DNA of 64,000 nucleotides from Trema orientale (Eukaryota; Streptophyta; Magnoliopsida; Rosales; Cannabaceae). The notes below the pieces were generated by a model. That model made no database searches. It had not been told where the DNA came from and saw only the letters and a list, made by a program, of their open reading frames with translations. Below, piece after piece: positions 1 through 11,461 of the stretch. The position numbers were made by a program, and so were the translations under genes. The DNA is taken from assembly GCA_002914845.1 (NCBI GenBank), contig JXTC01000164.1:567404-631403 (forward strand), in the 5' to 3' direction. Positions within the stretch are counted from its first letter, which is position 1. Every line of letters starts with the position of its first letter.

Positions 1-63
1 TGTACATTGAATTAGATAAGTACATAAACAAAATTAATAAAAAAATATAAAAGTAAGAAACAA

Positions 64-870
64 GTTGTAAGAAGATTACCATATCATACATACTGGCGAT
101 AGTGGACTTAGGCCCCTGTCTACTGACATACTTCATCTGTCCCCTATAACCAACATTCCTCTTAAACATAGCCTGTCATTTTAAAGTCATTAATTAATAA
201 TGTAATCATTATAAAATTAATGTAGTAAAAGAGTAATTAAATGAAATACTAACCCTGAACTCCTCAGAGCTGAAATAATCAAAGAGTAATTAAATGAAAT
301 ACTAATTCTGAACTCCTCAAAGCTGAAATAAACCACGCACTTGTTCCAAACCTCCTGAGTCATATCAGGAGGAATAGAACGACGAGCACAGGGAAGGTCA
401 AGACTGTTCTCATCCTCGCCATTGAGCTTGAAGTATTCACTGAGCTCATTCTTCCAATTCTTATAGATGTCTTGAGCGATGCGATTAATGCCTTGGGATA
501 CCTAAGGCAGCTCGTCATCGCTAATATCTTTGTACTAAAAGTACTTCTGTAACCAAAAAATAAAGTATTTAATAAAAATAATCTCAATAAAATACAAAGA
601 TATAATCATAAACAAAAAATTCTTACCTTGACATCAGGCCCTATTTTCGTCTTCTATTCAGCAGGAACCTTTGCCCAACTCTTGTGAAAAGAATCTGTAT
701 TCTTCCTGACAAGCACCCCAATAAGATGGAAAAAATACTTCTGGTTCTCTTCAACAGTTCTCCATATAGCTTCCATCTTATCAAATGAGATCGGAAGTCA
801 TTGACCAGGCTCCAAAGAATCGAGCTTCTCGTGCAAGTTCAAAGATCTATTCTTTGAATATTTCTTCTTA
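64..870 (-). pseudogene. Decayed CACTA accessory gene (Transposase_24 / TNP1-like)
   Basis: Translating the minus strand gives pieces typical of the plant Transposase_24 family, the second gene of many En/Spm (CACTA) elements. Around 870-640 it reads KMEAIW..EENQKYFFHLIGVL. Around 540-330 it reads IYKNWKNELSEYF and SIPPDMTQEVWNKC. Around 160-75 it reads GYRGQMKYVSRQGPKSTIAS. The pieces are separated by intron-like gaps, with a donor-like CAAG|GTAAG near 630 and an acceptor-like TTACAG near 545. In-frame stops interrupt them, for example in the EYKTK-like stretch and after the KYF that follows the acceptor. It lies downstream of the TNP2-like pseudogene on the same strand, the usual CACTA gene order. 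Family assignment is from remembered conserved wording, not from a search. It is not expected to encode a working protein. Confidence 0.7.
231..334. repeat. 53-bp tandem duplication
   Basis: Two head-to-tail copies of about 53 bp start at 231 and 284. Both begin GAGTAATTAAATGAAATACT and continue through a stretch reading AACTCCTCA(G/A)AGCTGAAATAA. The duplication straddles an intron/exon edge of the decayed Transposase_24-like gene and so duplicates part of its coding sequence. Confidence 0.85.
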
Positions 871-1219
871 CCGATCGGTGCTACCAAGGATCGAAAAAAT
901 ATTAATAATCAATCAAATAAAATGAACGGTAAATGTATGTATTTTTATTTATTACTTAGATAAAGTAAAAATATTCCTTGTAACTAATTGACACAGGGCA
1001 GGAATCCTAAACGGGGTCTAGTGAGGGGTCTCCACCTGCATCTCCTCCATGATATATAGGCCCCACAGTAGCTATAACTAAATAATATTGATGAACAATA
1101 TAAATATGATATGATGCATAGAAATAATGTTTATAAAAAATATATTTTATTAACAATGTAACAAATATTATCATAAAGTACATAATTAATAATATTTTCA
1201 TATTAATTATCATCGTTAT

Positions 1220-3694
1220 CAATCTAATCTTCATGTTCATCTTGATTAGTTTTATCATCACCATCCACCTCCAATTCTTCTTCGTCTTCAATATAATTAT
1301 ATATTGTATCATCATGGTCAAGTTCATTATCATCAATAAAATCATCTTCTTTCACATCATGAATAGCATCATCGGAATTTTGAACATGTTCACTTTGACT
1401 CCCACGAATATAACTAATAGACTCCAACTCACCAAGTTCAACCATTAAGACAAAGTTTAAGGAGTTATGATCTTGCAGAATAACTGGCTCAATATCATTA
1501 TCTTGAATATCCCATCCACCTCGATGACTTAAGTTTCCTACAATTCTCTAGTTCGGACCATTCAACAAATCATCAATATTAAAAAATTGCTTAGCTTGAG
1601 AATCAAGTATGTATGGTTCATCTTTATACCACTCAGAATTGATAACTATACTCGTTATATTTTTTTCTACTTTTTTCTTTCTTTCTAGGATTGGTATCAA
1701 TTATTGTCGATGATATTTCTTTATTTGTAAAAGCTCTTATGCTAAGAGCCAACAAACACTGCATAATAATACAACAATCATGCGACTTCAGGCGAGTTAT
1801 TTTTTAGTCATTATCAGTTACATTCCTCCGCATGTTGCTTGCAAAGGCGTCAAGAAATTTAATCGACTTAATAAATTGACAGAATTTACATCCTTCATCA
1901 GCAATGAGAGTGTATTTTGCGTGAGGTTTAATCAACTTGTCTCCCGATTCATCTAGATACAACTCTTATCTTATTTTCATATTAGTTAAATCACGTCGTG
2001 CATTAATCGTGTCTTCTAATTTGCTTTCAATTCCCAACATTGTGCTAAGAATACTATCACACACTTTTTTCTCAATATGCATAACATCAAGATTGTGTCT
2101 CAATGATAATGACGACCAATAATCTAGCTCATAAAAGATATTTTTCTTTCTCTAGTTTAGTTTGTCTTTATCACGTTTCCTTTTAATCCCTTTATAACTT
2201 GGATGTTTACCCGGTAATACATGTGATAACTATCTCAGTTGTTCTAAAATATCTTTATTACTAAAACACTGAGGTGGGTTTCTTCTATCCAGTTTCCCAT
2301 CAAATTCTTTAGTTTTTCTCATTGAATGATTAGTCGGCAAGAAACGGCTGTGACCCACATAACAAGTCTTAGTCTTCAATCTCAATGAAAGGGTGCCTTC
2401 GTTACAGGTTAGACAAACTTTATAACTTTGACCACTCTAACTAGATAAACTATTACGGGTCGGGAAATCATTAACAATCTACAAAAGAACAGCTTGCATT
2501 TTGAATATGCTATTACTAGCGGCATCTCAAGTATCTACCCTGACAACCCATAATTGTTTCAACTCCTCAACCAACGGCCTCAGAAAAACATCCATATCTT
2601 TCCCCAGAGATTAAGAACTAGGAATTAATAATAACATCATGAAATAACACTCCTTCATGCATAGCCATGATGGCGAGTTATAAGTCGTCAATACCATTGG
2701 TCACACACTGTAAGACAAACTCATGTTGCCAAATGGATTGAATTCGTCTGCCGCCAAACCCAATCGTACATTCCTTAGTTCTTTAGAAAATTCAGGATAT
2801 CTGCTATCAAACTCTTTCCATACTTTCCCATCAACTGGATGTCTTAACACCTCTTCCTTATTAGAACGACCAGTACAATTGCTTTAATGAGGAAAAGGTG
2901 TTAATGAAAAATACCGTAACACTTTATGAAGTACCTTCTTACCCTTCATATTTTTATCTACCCAACGGCTCACCCCATATACAGGATAATTTTCAAGATA
3001 ATTTTCTTTGTCTGCATTTTCTTTCCAAAATAAAACACAATTATATTTATAAACATGAATTGACTCGTATTCTAATCCCAACTTAGACATCCATTTTTTT
3101 GCCTCGTAATATGACCCTGATAGCTTGTTCTATACTAGAAGTACCTCTTTCATTAATTTTAATAGGCTATCAAATGATTTATTACTCCACTTATAAATTA
3201 CTTTCAAATGCATAAGTTTGGCCAAGAAATTCAACGCCAAGAAATATATGCACCCAGGATACAGTTCTGACTCAACCTCGGAGAACAAATCATTATATTG
3301 TTCTGCAGATATAGAAGACGACATTACAACATCTTCATCCATGTTCATATCATTATGAACAGGATTATAAGTAAATAGACCGATGAAGTTATTTATCACA
3401 TTTACCATCTTATCTACTACATCATTACCTCCATATAGGTCATTTTGTGAAATATCTACATCATCAACTTCATTCTCTATGAAATATCCAAGTGGTATAC
3501 CTATGAGTTATTATATGTGTCTTCACCACATCAAGTGCCTTATGCAACATATTGCGATATTCTTTATATGGATAATGAATTTTGCCTTGGTCATTCACAA
3601 AACTTTTTGCCCTATCAAGAAATGCTATTGCACCATTCTAATATTCCTAGGAAAAGTGGTTCCTCAAATATATTCAACTCTTGTCAACTGACAT
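1220..3694 (-). pseudogene. Decayed CACTA transposase (TNP2 / Transposase_21-like)
   Basis: The minus-strand reading starts near 3694 (MSVDKS, then a stop where Trp is usual). It runs through a transposase-associated N-terminal domain (FLDRAKSFVND, then RYTTWIFH near 3500). At about 3090-2880 it reads KENYLENYPVYGVSRW and GKKVLHKVLRYFSLTP, and at about 2790-2690 VRLGLAADEFNPFGNMS, the hallmark of the TNP2 transposase domain. At about 1650-1500 it reads EWYKDEPYILDSQAKQ, as in the DUF4216 C-terminal domain, followed by an Asp/Glu-rich tail (1445-1224). Stops and frame breaks are scattered throughout, so the gene is dead. TNP2 proteins cut and join CACTA element ends. Neither terminus of this element is visible: the left end is outside the window, and I saw no CACTA end between 3700 and 4200. 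Confidence 0.8.
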
Positions 3695-4224
3695 ATTTTT
3701 GCATTACTTGTTGTTCGATGTCAGAACGAGTTAAAAATGATTATCAAAGATTATATGCATTTATTATAATATGTCCTAAATCCATCTTATCACTCCACTT
3801 CTAAAGGGTAAGGCAGAGTTATACATTCCCGAGATTTCACCAAGCTACTGTTCTATAACACCAACAATAATTTGTATAACTCTCCATCAGCGGATTGGAG
3901 GGATACGTTCACTTGTCGGATGGCCCCTGATTCTCCAAAACCAGAAGACTTGCCCATTGTTTGCAAGTATTTGACAGATCTATATAACGAACTTCATTTT
4001 AATCCACAATTTTCAAATTAAATTCATGTCTAATTTATAAATCTAACTTAGTTAGCTTGTTGTTGTCCTGCTACTTTATGAATCTGTAACACTCTTTAAC
4101 ACTGATAGATGGTTATGAGAGTTGATTACTTGGTGTACTTAATTTTCTCTTTTTGAAGAGTACTAGTAGTACCAATTAAGATAAAAATGAAGCGTGACAG
4201 TCAAAAATGTTTTTGTCTTTTTTC
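3695..4224. other. Upstream remnant of the CACTA element, no gene seen
   Basis: This is sequence upstream of the TNP2-like pseudogene. It contains no convincing coding region on either strand and no recognisable CACTA terminus. Confidence 0.4.
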
Positions 4225-4478
4225 CTACTTGAAGAGACATACTTATGGAGTACTCGAAGCAAGTAATGAAACTAGGAATTTTGCTGTTTGAGTTGCATTC
4301 TGAGGCTCTGGGGCTTAATCCAAATCACTTGTACGACATGGATTGCACAGAGGGACTAAACATTATATGCCATTGCTATCTGCCGTGCCCGCATCCAGAG
4401 TTAACAATGGTAGTAAGCAAGCACGCAGACGTTGACTTCCTAACTGTGCTTCTTCAAGATGACATTGGTGGTCTTTAA
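4225..4478 (+). pseudogene. 2-oxoglutarate/Fe(II)-dependent dioxygenase fragment (ACO-homolog-like)
   Basis: A 77-residue reading starting MEYSKQVMKLGILLFELHSE matches the middle of plant 2OG-Fe(II) oxygenases of the 1-aminocyclopropane-1-carboxylate oxidase homolog group. It includes ALGLNPNHL, then CHCYLPCPHPELT, then SKHADVDFLTVLLQDDIGGL. The HAD triplet corresponds to the first two iron ligands (HxD) of the double-stranded beta-helix. It ends in a stop directly after IGGL, before the distal iron-binding His and the 2OG-binding RxS. An in-frame stop also lies just upstream. Family members are about 350-370 residues, so this is an isolated exon-sized relic. No other exon of the gene is visible nearby. 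Confidence 0.75.
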
Positions 4479-4791
4479 TACATGCATGTATTATTTTAGT
4501 CATAAAAGAAATTACCTTAGACCTGTTCAGAAGTCGATACGAGATTATGCATCTCGATATTGATTCCTGAATTGTCCCGTTTGGGATTACACGTTATGTG
4601 TTGTCGTTCACTTATAAATATTGTTCTTTGATTGAGTTCTGGTGGCATCTCCCTGTGTTCTCCGGGTCTGTACATATATGTATCATATTTAGGAGAATTG
4701 TGGAGAAATGTTGCCGGAATTTTGGCGTGAATGGAACAATGTTTGAGTAAATGATGAACTACATAACAAAGTAATCTTGAATAAGATACGT
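4479..4791. other. Non-coding spacer
   Basis: AT-rich sequence between the dioxygenase fragment and the tandem array. Nothing recognisable was seen. Confidence 0.5.
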
Positions 4792-5940
4792 ATACTTGTA
4801 TTTAAAAGGGGATATTTTTATCTTTTAATGAAATAAATTGTTCAAATATGAATTTAAGGAAATTTTAAATGCCAAGGTATAATTTTGCAGACATCAGAAT
4901 ATCGGGTTAAAAATATTTAAAAGTATAATCAAAAGTATTTTTTGCAATTTACTCTTCTTCTAGACATAAAGCTGTCATGGAAATAGATTATAACAAAAAT
5001 TGAAACATATTTAAAGTCCAATTTTCTTTATGATTTATAAAGGGGGAAAAAAAAAGAATACTTACATCTTTTTTTGTCTTTATGTTGTTAACCATTTTGC
5101 TTATATCCCCTAAATGGAAATTCTAGCTCTAATATTAATTGATGGTAGATAGTAAAATTCCTTGTACTTGTATTTAGAAAGGGATATTTTTATCTTTTAA
5201 TGAAATAAGTTGTTCGAATATGCATTTAAGGAAATTTTAAATGTCAAGGTATAATTTTGCAAACATTAAAATATTAGGTTAAAAATGTTTAAAAATATAA
5301 TCGAAAGTATTTTTTGCAGTTTACTCTTTTTCTAGACATAAAGCTATTATGAAAAACATATTATAACAAAAATTAAAACATAATTAAAGTCTAATTTTCT
5401 TTACGATTTATTAAGAAGAAAAAAAAAAAAAAGAAAACTTACCAATTTTTTTGTCTTTATACTGTTAAACATTTTGCTTATATCCCCTAAATGAAAATTC
5501 GGACTCTGATACTAATTGGTAGTAGAGAGTAATATTTCCTATACTTGTATTTATAAAGGGATATATTTTTTACTGAAATAAATTGTTCAAATATGCATTT
5601 AGGAAAATTTTAAATGTAAAGGTGTGATAAAGAATATATTGGTCAAATATGCATTTAAGGAAATTTTATATGTCAAGATATAATTTTGTAGACATTAGAT
5701 TATCGGATTAAACATGTTTAAAAATATAATCGAAAGTATTTTTTTACAGTTTACTCTTTTTCTAGACATAAAGTTTTTATGAAAACATATTATAACAAAA
5801 ATTGAAACATATTTAAAGTCCAATTTTCTTTACGATTTATTAAGGGCGGGGAAAAAAAAAAACTTACCAATTTTTTCGTCTTTTATACGTTGTTAACCGT
5901 TTTCCTTATAGACGGCGGTAGGTAGTAATTTTCCTTATAC
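4792..5940. repeat. Three-unit tandem array, about 375 bp per unit
   Basis: Three head-to-tail units begin near 4792, 5164 and 5541, each with TACTTGTATTTA followed by GGGATAT. Each also carries AAATTGTTCAAATATG-like, TCTAGACATAAAG and CAATTTTCTTTA-like segments, and the first two carry TTGCTTATATCCCCTAAATG near the end. The units differ by point changes and small indels. The third holds an extra partial internal repeat near 5620-5690. There is no coding potential. It lies just upstream of the P450 promoter region. Confidence 0.85.
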
Positions 5941-6204
5941 TAATTGTGCCAAAATTACATTGACCTTTTTCTGTTTGATAAATATTGCATTATCATAAAA
6001 TAAATGTTAAATCGGACATGGTATTTGTACTCATAGACACGTTAAATAAGAAAAAAAAAAGAAAAAAAAAAACACAGAATTAGTTAGGACAGGACAAAAC
6101 CACCGAAATCGGGTGCGGACGTGGCAGCGAAGCAGACATGAGACAGTGTGACTGGAACCCGCGGTCGCTGAGTTGAGTGGGACGGGCAGACAAATGGAGC
6201 TCAG

Positions 6205-6304
6205 CACGTGCTCTATTTCATACAAACTGGCCACTACTACTGCCAGCTGACGTCCCAAGCGGCGACGACAGACTGACTCCAGTTGTTTCTTTTTTGTGCA
6301 CGTG
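6205..6304 (+). promoter_or_regulatory. Two G-boxes and a TGACGTC motif upstream of the P450
   Basis: CACGTG occurs at 6205-6210 and 6299-6304, with TGACGTC at 6248-6254 between them. These lie about 210-310 bp upstream of the likely TATA box. G-boxes are the binding sites of MYC2-type bHLH factors of jasmonate signalling, and TGACG motifs bind TGA bZIP factors. Known CYP94 genes are jasmonate-inducible, so the sites fit the gene, but their function here is inferred from sequence alone. Confidence 0.5.
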
Positions 6305-6514
6305 TTTTTCATGCACTATAACATCACCTCCGCCTCCTGTCAGAAAATAGAAATAAATCCAAAAAAAAAAAATAATAAAATATCTTCTTTCCTTTGACAT
6401 CCTGTCAGAAAATAGAAATGATCCAAAAAACATAAAAATAATCATTTTCTTTCCTTTTTCCCAAGAAAATTCCAAACACCCATATTTTTCCTCTCTTTAT
6501 ACCGTACATTATAT

Positions 6515-6524
6515 TATATAAATA
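6515..6524 (+). promoter_or_regulatory. Putative TATA box of the CYP94C gene
   Basis: TATATAAATA lies 134 bp upstream of the ATG. A start about 30 bp downstream would give a 5' leader of roughly 110 bp. The leader region is CT-rich (CTCTCTCTCTCTTTCTTTC immediately before the ATG), as in many plant leaders. Confidence 0.6.
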
Positions 6525-6657
6525 AACCTATTCTCTTCCCCCTCCCTTCACCTCATCAGACAACACCCCCCTAGTTTTCATTTTTCTGAATCTTCCTCTC
6601 TTTTTCCCAAAACGAAGTCGTTTTAGGCTTTTTAAGCGCTCTCTCTCTCTTTCTTTC

Positions 6658-8172
6658 ATGGATTATTCGGATTTCTTTAGCTTAAAATCCATGAGTGCTA
6701 CTTTGGGGGTTTTGTTCTTCTCTTTCACTTTTATCTTCTCTCTCTTCTCTTTCTTGGTCTTCATCCTGAGACTCAAGCCGTGGTGTAATTGCCACGTGTG
6801 CCGGGCTTTCCTCGGCGCCACTTGGTCGACGGAGTTCGGGAACCTCTGCGATTGGTACACCCACCTGCTCAAAAGCTCGTTGACCGGGACGATCCACGTC
6901 CACGTCCTCGGCAACACCATAACGGCCAGCCCGGAAAACGTGGAGTACATTCTCAAGACCAGGTTCGATAACTACCCCAAGGGGAAGCCCTTCTCCATGA
7001 TCCTCGGCGACCTTTTGGGCAGAGGAATTTTCAATGTCGACGGGGACACGTGGCGGTTCCAGAGGAAGATGGCCAGCTTGGAATTAGGTAGCTCGTCCGT
7101 ACGGTCCTACGCTTTTGAGATCATGGCGTCCGAGATCCGGAATAGGCTGATTCCGATTCTTGCGGAGGCGGCGGCCGTTAAGGAGCCCGGGAACGCCGCC
7201 GTCCTGGACCTGCAGGACGTGTTCCGCAGGTTCTCGTTCGACAATATCTGCCTGTTCTCGTTCGGGTTGGACCCGGGTTGTCTCGGGTTATCGATGCCGA
7301 TATCGGAGTTCGCCGCGGCTTTCGATCTCGCTTCGAAAATCTCGGCGGAGCGGGCCATAACCGCTTCGCCGATTGTGTGGAAGATAAAGAGATTGCTGAA
7401 CATTGGGTCGGAAAAGAAGCTCAAGGAAGCTGTGAAAATGGTGGACAGCCTGGCAATGGAGATGATACGTCATCGCCGGAAAATGGGGTTTTCCGATCAG
7501 AAGGACCTTCTTTCCCGATTCATGGCTTCCGTAGATGACGACAACTATCTCCGCGACATCGTCGTTAGCTTCCTGTTAGCCGGCCGGGACACGGTCTCCG
7601 CCGGATTGACTAGCTTTTTCTACTTGATTTCGGGTCACCCGGAGGTGGAGCGGGCGATCCGGGAGGAGTCGGATCGGGTCGTGGGGCCCGACGGCGGCGA
7701 TGTGGCGAGTTTCGGGAAGATGAGGGACATGCACTACTTGCATGCGGCGGTCTATGAGAGTATGAGGCTCTTCCCGCCGGTTCAGTTCGATTCGAAGTTC
7801 TGTCAGGAGGATGATGTACTTCCCGATGGCACGTTTGTACGGAAAGGCACAAGGGTTACGTACCACCCGTACGCAATGGGGCGGATGGAGCGGATTTGGG
7901 GACCCGATTGCCTCGAGTTTAAGCCCGAGAGGTGGCTCAAGGACGGCGTCTTTACGCCGGTTTGCCTGTACAAGTACCCGGTTTTTCAGGCCGGGCTTAG
8001 GGTTTGTTTGGGTAAGGAATTGGCGATTATGGAGATGAAATCCGTTGTTCTTGCCCTAATTAGACGCTTTGATATTCGGGTCGCCGGACCAAACCCGGAA
8101 CCCCGGTTTGCCCCCGGGTTAACCGCAACAGTTAGAGGCGGTCTTCCCGTTCATGTCCATGAAAGGAGCTAG
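6658..8172 (+). CDS. CYP94C: Cytochrome P450, CYP94C family (jasmonoyl-Ile oxidase type)
   Basis: This is an intact single-exon ORF of 504 residues, the usual length and intronless form for CYP94. A hydrophobic ER anchor spans residues about 15-38. The I-helix motif AGRDT is at 308-312, ExxR is E367-R370, the PERF-like FKPERW is at 421-426, and the haem loop FQAGLRVCLG is at 443-452 with Cys450 as iron ligand. The stretches YPKGKPFSMILGDLLGRGIF, FPPVQFDSKF and RFAPGLTATVRGG closely resemble Arabidopsis CYP94C1 as I know it. CYP94C1 oxidises 12-hydroxy-JA-Ile to 12-carboxy-JA-Ile at the ER, with electrons from P450 reductase, and so switches off the jasmonate hormone. Assignment to CYP94C rather than CYP94B/D is by recognition. 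The exact substrate is inferred. The gene is far richer in GC than its surroundings, and all key residues are present. The first ATG is chosen because it follows a plausible leader and gives the complete anchor. Confidence 0.93.
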   Translation: MDYSDFFSLKSMSATLGVLFFSFTFIFSLFSFLVFILRLKPWCNCHVCRAFLGATWSTEFGNLCDWYTHLLKSSLTGTIHVHVLGNTITASPENVEYILKTRFDNYPKGKPFSMILGDLLGRGIFNVDGDTWRFQRKMASLELGSSSVRSYAFEIMASEIRNRLIPILAEAAAVKEPGNAAVLDLQDVFRRFSFDNICLFSFGLDPGCLGLSMPISEFAAAFDLASKISAERAITASPIVWKIKRLLNIGSEKKLKEAVKMVDSLAMEMIRHRRKMGFSDQKDLLSRFMASVDDDNYLRDIVVSFLLAGRDTVSAGLTSFFYLISGHPEVERAIREESDRVVGPDGGDVASFGKMRDMHYLHAAVYESMRLFPPVQFDSKFCQEDDVLPDGTFVRKGTRVTYHPYAMGRMERIWGPDCLEFKPERWLKDGVFTPVCLYKYPVFQAGLRVCLGKELAIMEMKSVVLALIRRFDIRVAGPNPEPRFAPGLTATVRGGLPVHVHERS

Positions 8173-8396
8173 CTAGCTACATGGTTCTAGCTCGAATTGT
8201 TAGAATAATGTTATCAATTGGCGTTTGTATACACATTAGCATAAGATATAGATACATAGCATAGCCCAATTTTTCCCCAAATTAATGGTGCAAAGAGATG
8301 CTAAGTCACACTATAACCTGAATTTTAATTTAACTGAAAATCATGATCAAACTAGAGATTAAAGTTTATGGATAATTTTAATCAAATAGGCTAATG
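8173..8396 (+). other. 3' flank of the CYP94C gene
   Basis: AT-rich sequence directly after the stop, probably including the 3' UTR. No separate gene. The duplicated block becomes recognisable at about 8397. Confidence 0.5.
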
Positions 8397-10260
8397 GGGT
8401 CAACTGCGTATGTGCTTAGCCAGCTTCTTTGTAGTTATTGGGTTCTAAATTGGGTATACTGTAAATATTTTGTATCATGCTTTGATCCAAGTAGTAATTA
8501 CTTTTTACAATATTTATCTACCTACACTATTGTACGTGTATATATATATATAGAGTTTAGTTTCGATAAATAATTGTTACAAGATCATAAATATCTCTAG
8601 ATTCCTCGATTTCTCAAATGATAATTATGTGCGTGTATACTATGGCTGAAAGTACTTGATAGATACATTTCACTCTCTCATTTATTACGCATAATTTATG
8701 ATTCTCCTTTCTATATGATCTGATCCTCGTGATTTGTACTTTTGTGAGCAGTATTACAGGAAAGGAAAACCAGAAAAACATTTGCACACAAGTTCTTTGT
8801 AGTACTATATAATAGCGAATTGGAGAGAGGCAAAATCTTAATTTCTGTGTTAATTTCACAGTACAAAGTCAAACAGAAGCAGCGTTACGCATCGGTGTTT
8901 TTTTATTTACTTATAATTTAATATTTATATATATTTGTACATTGTAATATGAATTTATTCTCGACATAATATGTAGTAATTGTATCTCTGAATTGTTTTA
9001 ATTTTCTTAACAAAATTAATTACATAGAAAAGTTTTTCCAACTGATCGTCATAAACTTAGTAGGAAAAATGATTTTGTAAATTTACAAATCTGTTTGTGT
9101 ATACGTTCCTAATAATTAAAGCTTTTTATTTTCGTAATTGTTTCCCTAAAATACTAATAATATATGTAAACACGTATGCAAACTCTGGAGACTTCCTTTA
9201 CCGCCGCAGAGGGAGCTGCTATAATTATGATCTCACCTCTCAAGTAAGAATTTTTTTTTTCTCTGCTTAAAGTAATTATTCCATTTCATTTCATGTGGGT
9301 GAAGACATATGTACTATAGATGGAGATCAATGTTTATTTCTCCCACTTGATTCGATGTATGTGTAGTTTTATTGTGTATATATATTTGCAATTTCTTTGC
9401 TATTTTCTTTTGGACACAAAAAAAAAAAAAAAACAAAAAAAAACTGAGGTCTAACTTTGAAAGATTTTAAGTTGTCTATGATTGATTTTGGTGAAGTATC
9501 CGTGACAATACGATCGGAAACACTAACTATGGAGGTGATTTTAAAGAATGTAAAGTTGTATTATATTTATCTCATAGAGCTTTAATTGTACACGTTGAAT
9601 TATATGTTTTCTCTCTAATCCTTCATTCCATATATTTTCCTATTTTGTTTATTTCGTTATTATGGATTATTTGCATGTGTATTGAATTTCCGCATCGGAT
9701 TGAGTATTGTCCTCCAAGTAATTACTTTAGAATAAACTTCCTATTTGATTAAATAAAATATGTTCATTTGTAACTTATGAGAATAGATATCCACTCAAAA
9801 TATACCATAAATAGCAAAACACAGTGAACAAAATGTAATTATTCTGATATGTGTCTACGATGTTTAGTCTGTAGTATTCTCGGGTATAGAGAACAGTCTC
9901 ACATGTTCATCATAATAAAACAAGAGAGACTGTAATTTAAAGTTTGTCCACCCATGTGTCTTGGATAAAATGGGCTACGTACCGCCCCACGAATTGAATT
10001 ATTAGAATGATTTCTTTGGAATAAACAAGGTATAATCATGCCATCTCTAATTAACAGATTTGTACTTTTGTGCTGAGAATACTGAAAACTAATATGCATC
10101 GTCGATTCTATGAATCTGTACTTATAGCATAAATACCGATTGCGTAATTAACGGGTTGTTTATGTCTTGTCAAGGGCATCTATATATATATCAATATAGA
10201 TATATATGGGTCATGTTTCAATGGAATTTTTTGTTTTTGCTCCATAAATGGGTACTTTGA
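8397..10260. repeat. Segmental duplication, copy A
   Basis: This non-coding block, starting about 225 bp after the P450 stop, is matched almost continuously by 11462-11954 joined to 26264-27975. Shared landmarks include TTCTAAATTGGGTATA (8453 and 11511), GAAAGTACTTGATAGATACA (8648 and 11705), CTCGACATAATATGTAGTAA (8960 and 26346), CATCGGATTGAGTATTGTCC (9692 and 27110) and ATGTTTCAATGGA (10213 and 27928). Copy A lacks both the large insertion and the MITE found in copy B, so it serves as the empty-site reference for both. Confidence 0.9.
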
Positions 10261-10500
10261 CCAAGTTGAAAATAACTTGCAATAACAAGTCATTTTTACC
10301 TACAATCATTCCTATTCTAATTTTTTAGAAAATCCTCTTTCCATTGAGTTAGGAATAAGATCTGGGAATGATTTTTTAAGGAAAATAATTTGGAATAGTT
10401 TTTTAAGAAATTTTTTTAATCAAAATTATTAGTATTTAATATTTTGATATATATGGTTATTTTTTTTGAAAATGTTTTGACACGGTTTAGTTTTTTTTTA
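10261..10500. other. AT-rich sequence up to the assembly gap
   Basis: Low-complexity AT-rich sequence with no coding potential. Homology to copy B fades here, so the duplication junction lies in this stretch or in the gap. Confidence 0.4.
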
Positions 10501-11461
10501 NNNNNNNNNNNNNNNNNNNNNNNNNNNNNNNNNNNNNNNNNNNNNNNNNNNNNNNNNNNNNNNNNNNNNNNNNNNNNNNNNNNNNNNNNNNNNNNNNNNN
10601 NNNNNNNNNNNNNNNNNNNNNNNNNNNNNNNNNNNNNNNNNNNNNNNNNNNNNNNNNNNNNNNNNNNNNNNNNNNNNNNNNNNNNNNNNNNNNNNNNNNN
10701 NNNNNNNNNNNNNNNNNNNNNNNNNNNNNNNNNNNNNNNNNNNNNNNNNNNNNNNNNNNNNNNNNNNNNNNNNNNNNNNNNNNNNNNNNNNNNNNNNNNN
10801 NNNNNNNNNNNNNNNNNNNNNNNNNNNNNNNNNNNNNNNNNNNNNNNNNNNNNNNNNNNNNNNNNNNNNNNNNNNNNNNNNNNNNNNNNNNNNNNNNNNN
10901 NNNNNNNNNNNNNNNNNNNNNNNNNNNNNNNNNNNNNNNNNNNNNNNNNNNNNNNNNNNNNNNNNNNNNNNNNNNNNNNNNNNNNNNNNNNNNNNNNNNN
11001 NNNNNNNNNNNNNNNNNNNNNNNNNNNNNNNNNNNNNNNNNNNNNNNNNNNNNNNNNNNNNNNNNNNNNNNNNNNNNNNNNNNNNNNNNNNNNNNNNNNN
11101 NNNNNNNNNNNNNNNNNNNNNNNNNNNNNNNNNNNNNNNNNNNNNNNNNNNNNNNNNNNNNNNNNNNNNNNNNNNNNNNNNNNNNNNNNNNNNNNNNNNN
11201 NNNNNNNNNNNNNNNNNNNNNNNNNNNNNNNNNNNNNNNNNNNNNNNNNNNNNNNNNNNNNNNNNNNNNNNNNNNNNNNNNNNNNNNNNNNNNNNNNNNN
11301 NNNNNNNNNNNNNNNNNNNNNNNNNNNNNNNNNNNNNNNNNNNNNNNNNNNNNNNNNNNNNNNNNNNNNNNNNNNNNNNNNNNNNNNNNNNNNNNNNNNN
11401 NNNNNNNNNNNNNNNNNNNNNNNNNNNNNNNNNNNNNNNNNNNNNNNNNNNNNNNNNNNNN
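10501..11461. other. Assembly gap (961 N)
   Basis: Unknown bases. The gap lies exactly between the two copies of the duplicated block and immediately upstream of the position that corresponds to the end of the P450 gene in copy A. Confidence 0.99.

Noticed and set aside
231..334. CRISPR-like repeat
   Set aside because: Two adjacent copies without spacers in plant DNA. It is a simple tandem duplication.
6663..8038. Several readings of 60-105 residues in other frames of the P450
   Set aside because: They are shadows of a GC-rich coding exon. The P450 frame has all conserved motifs.
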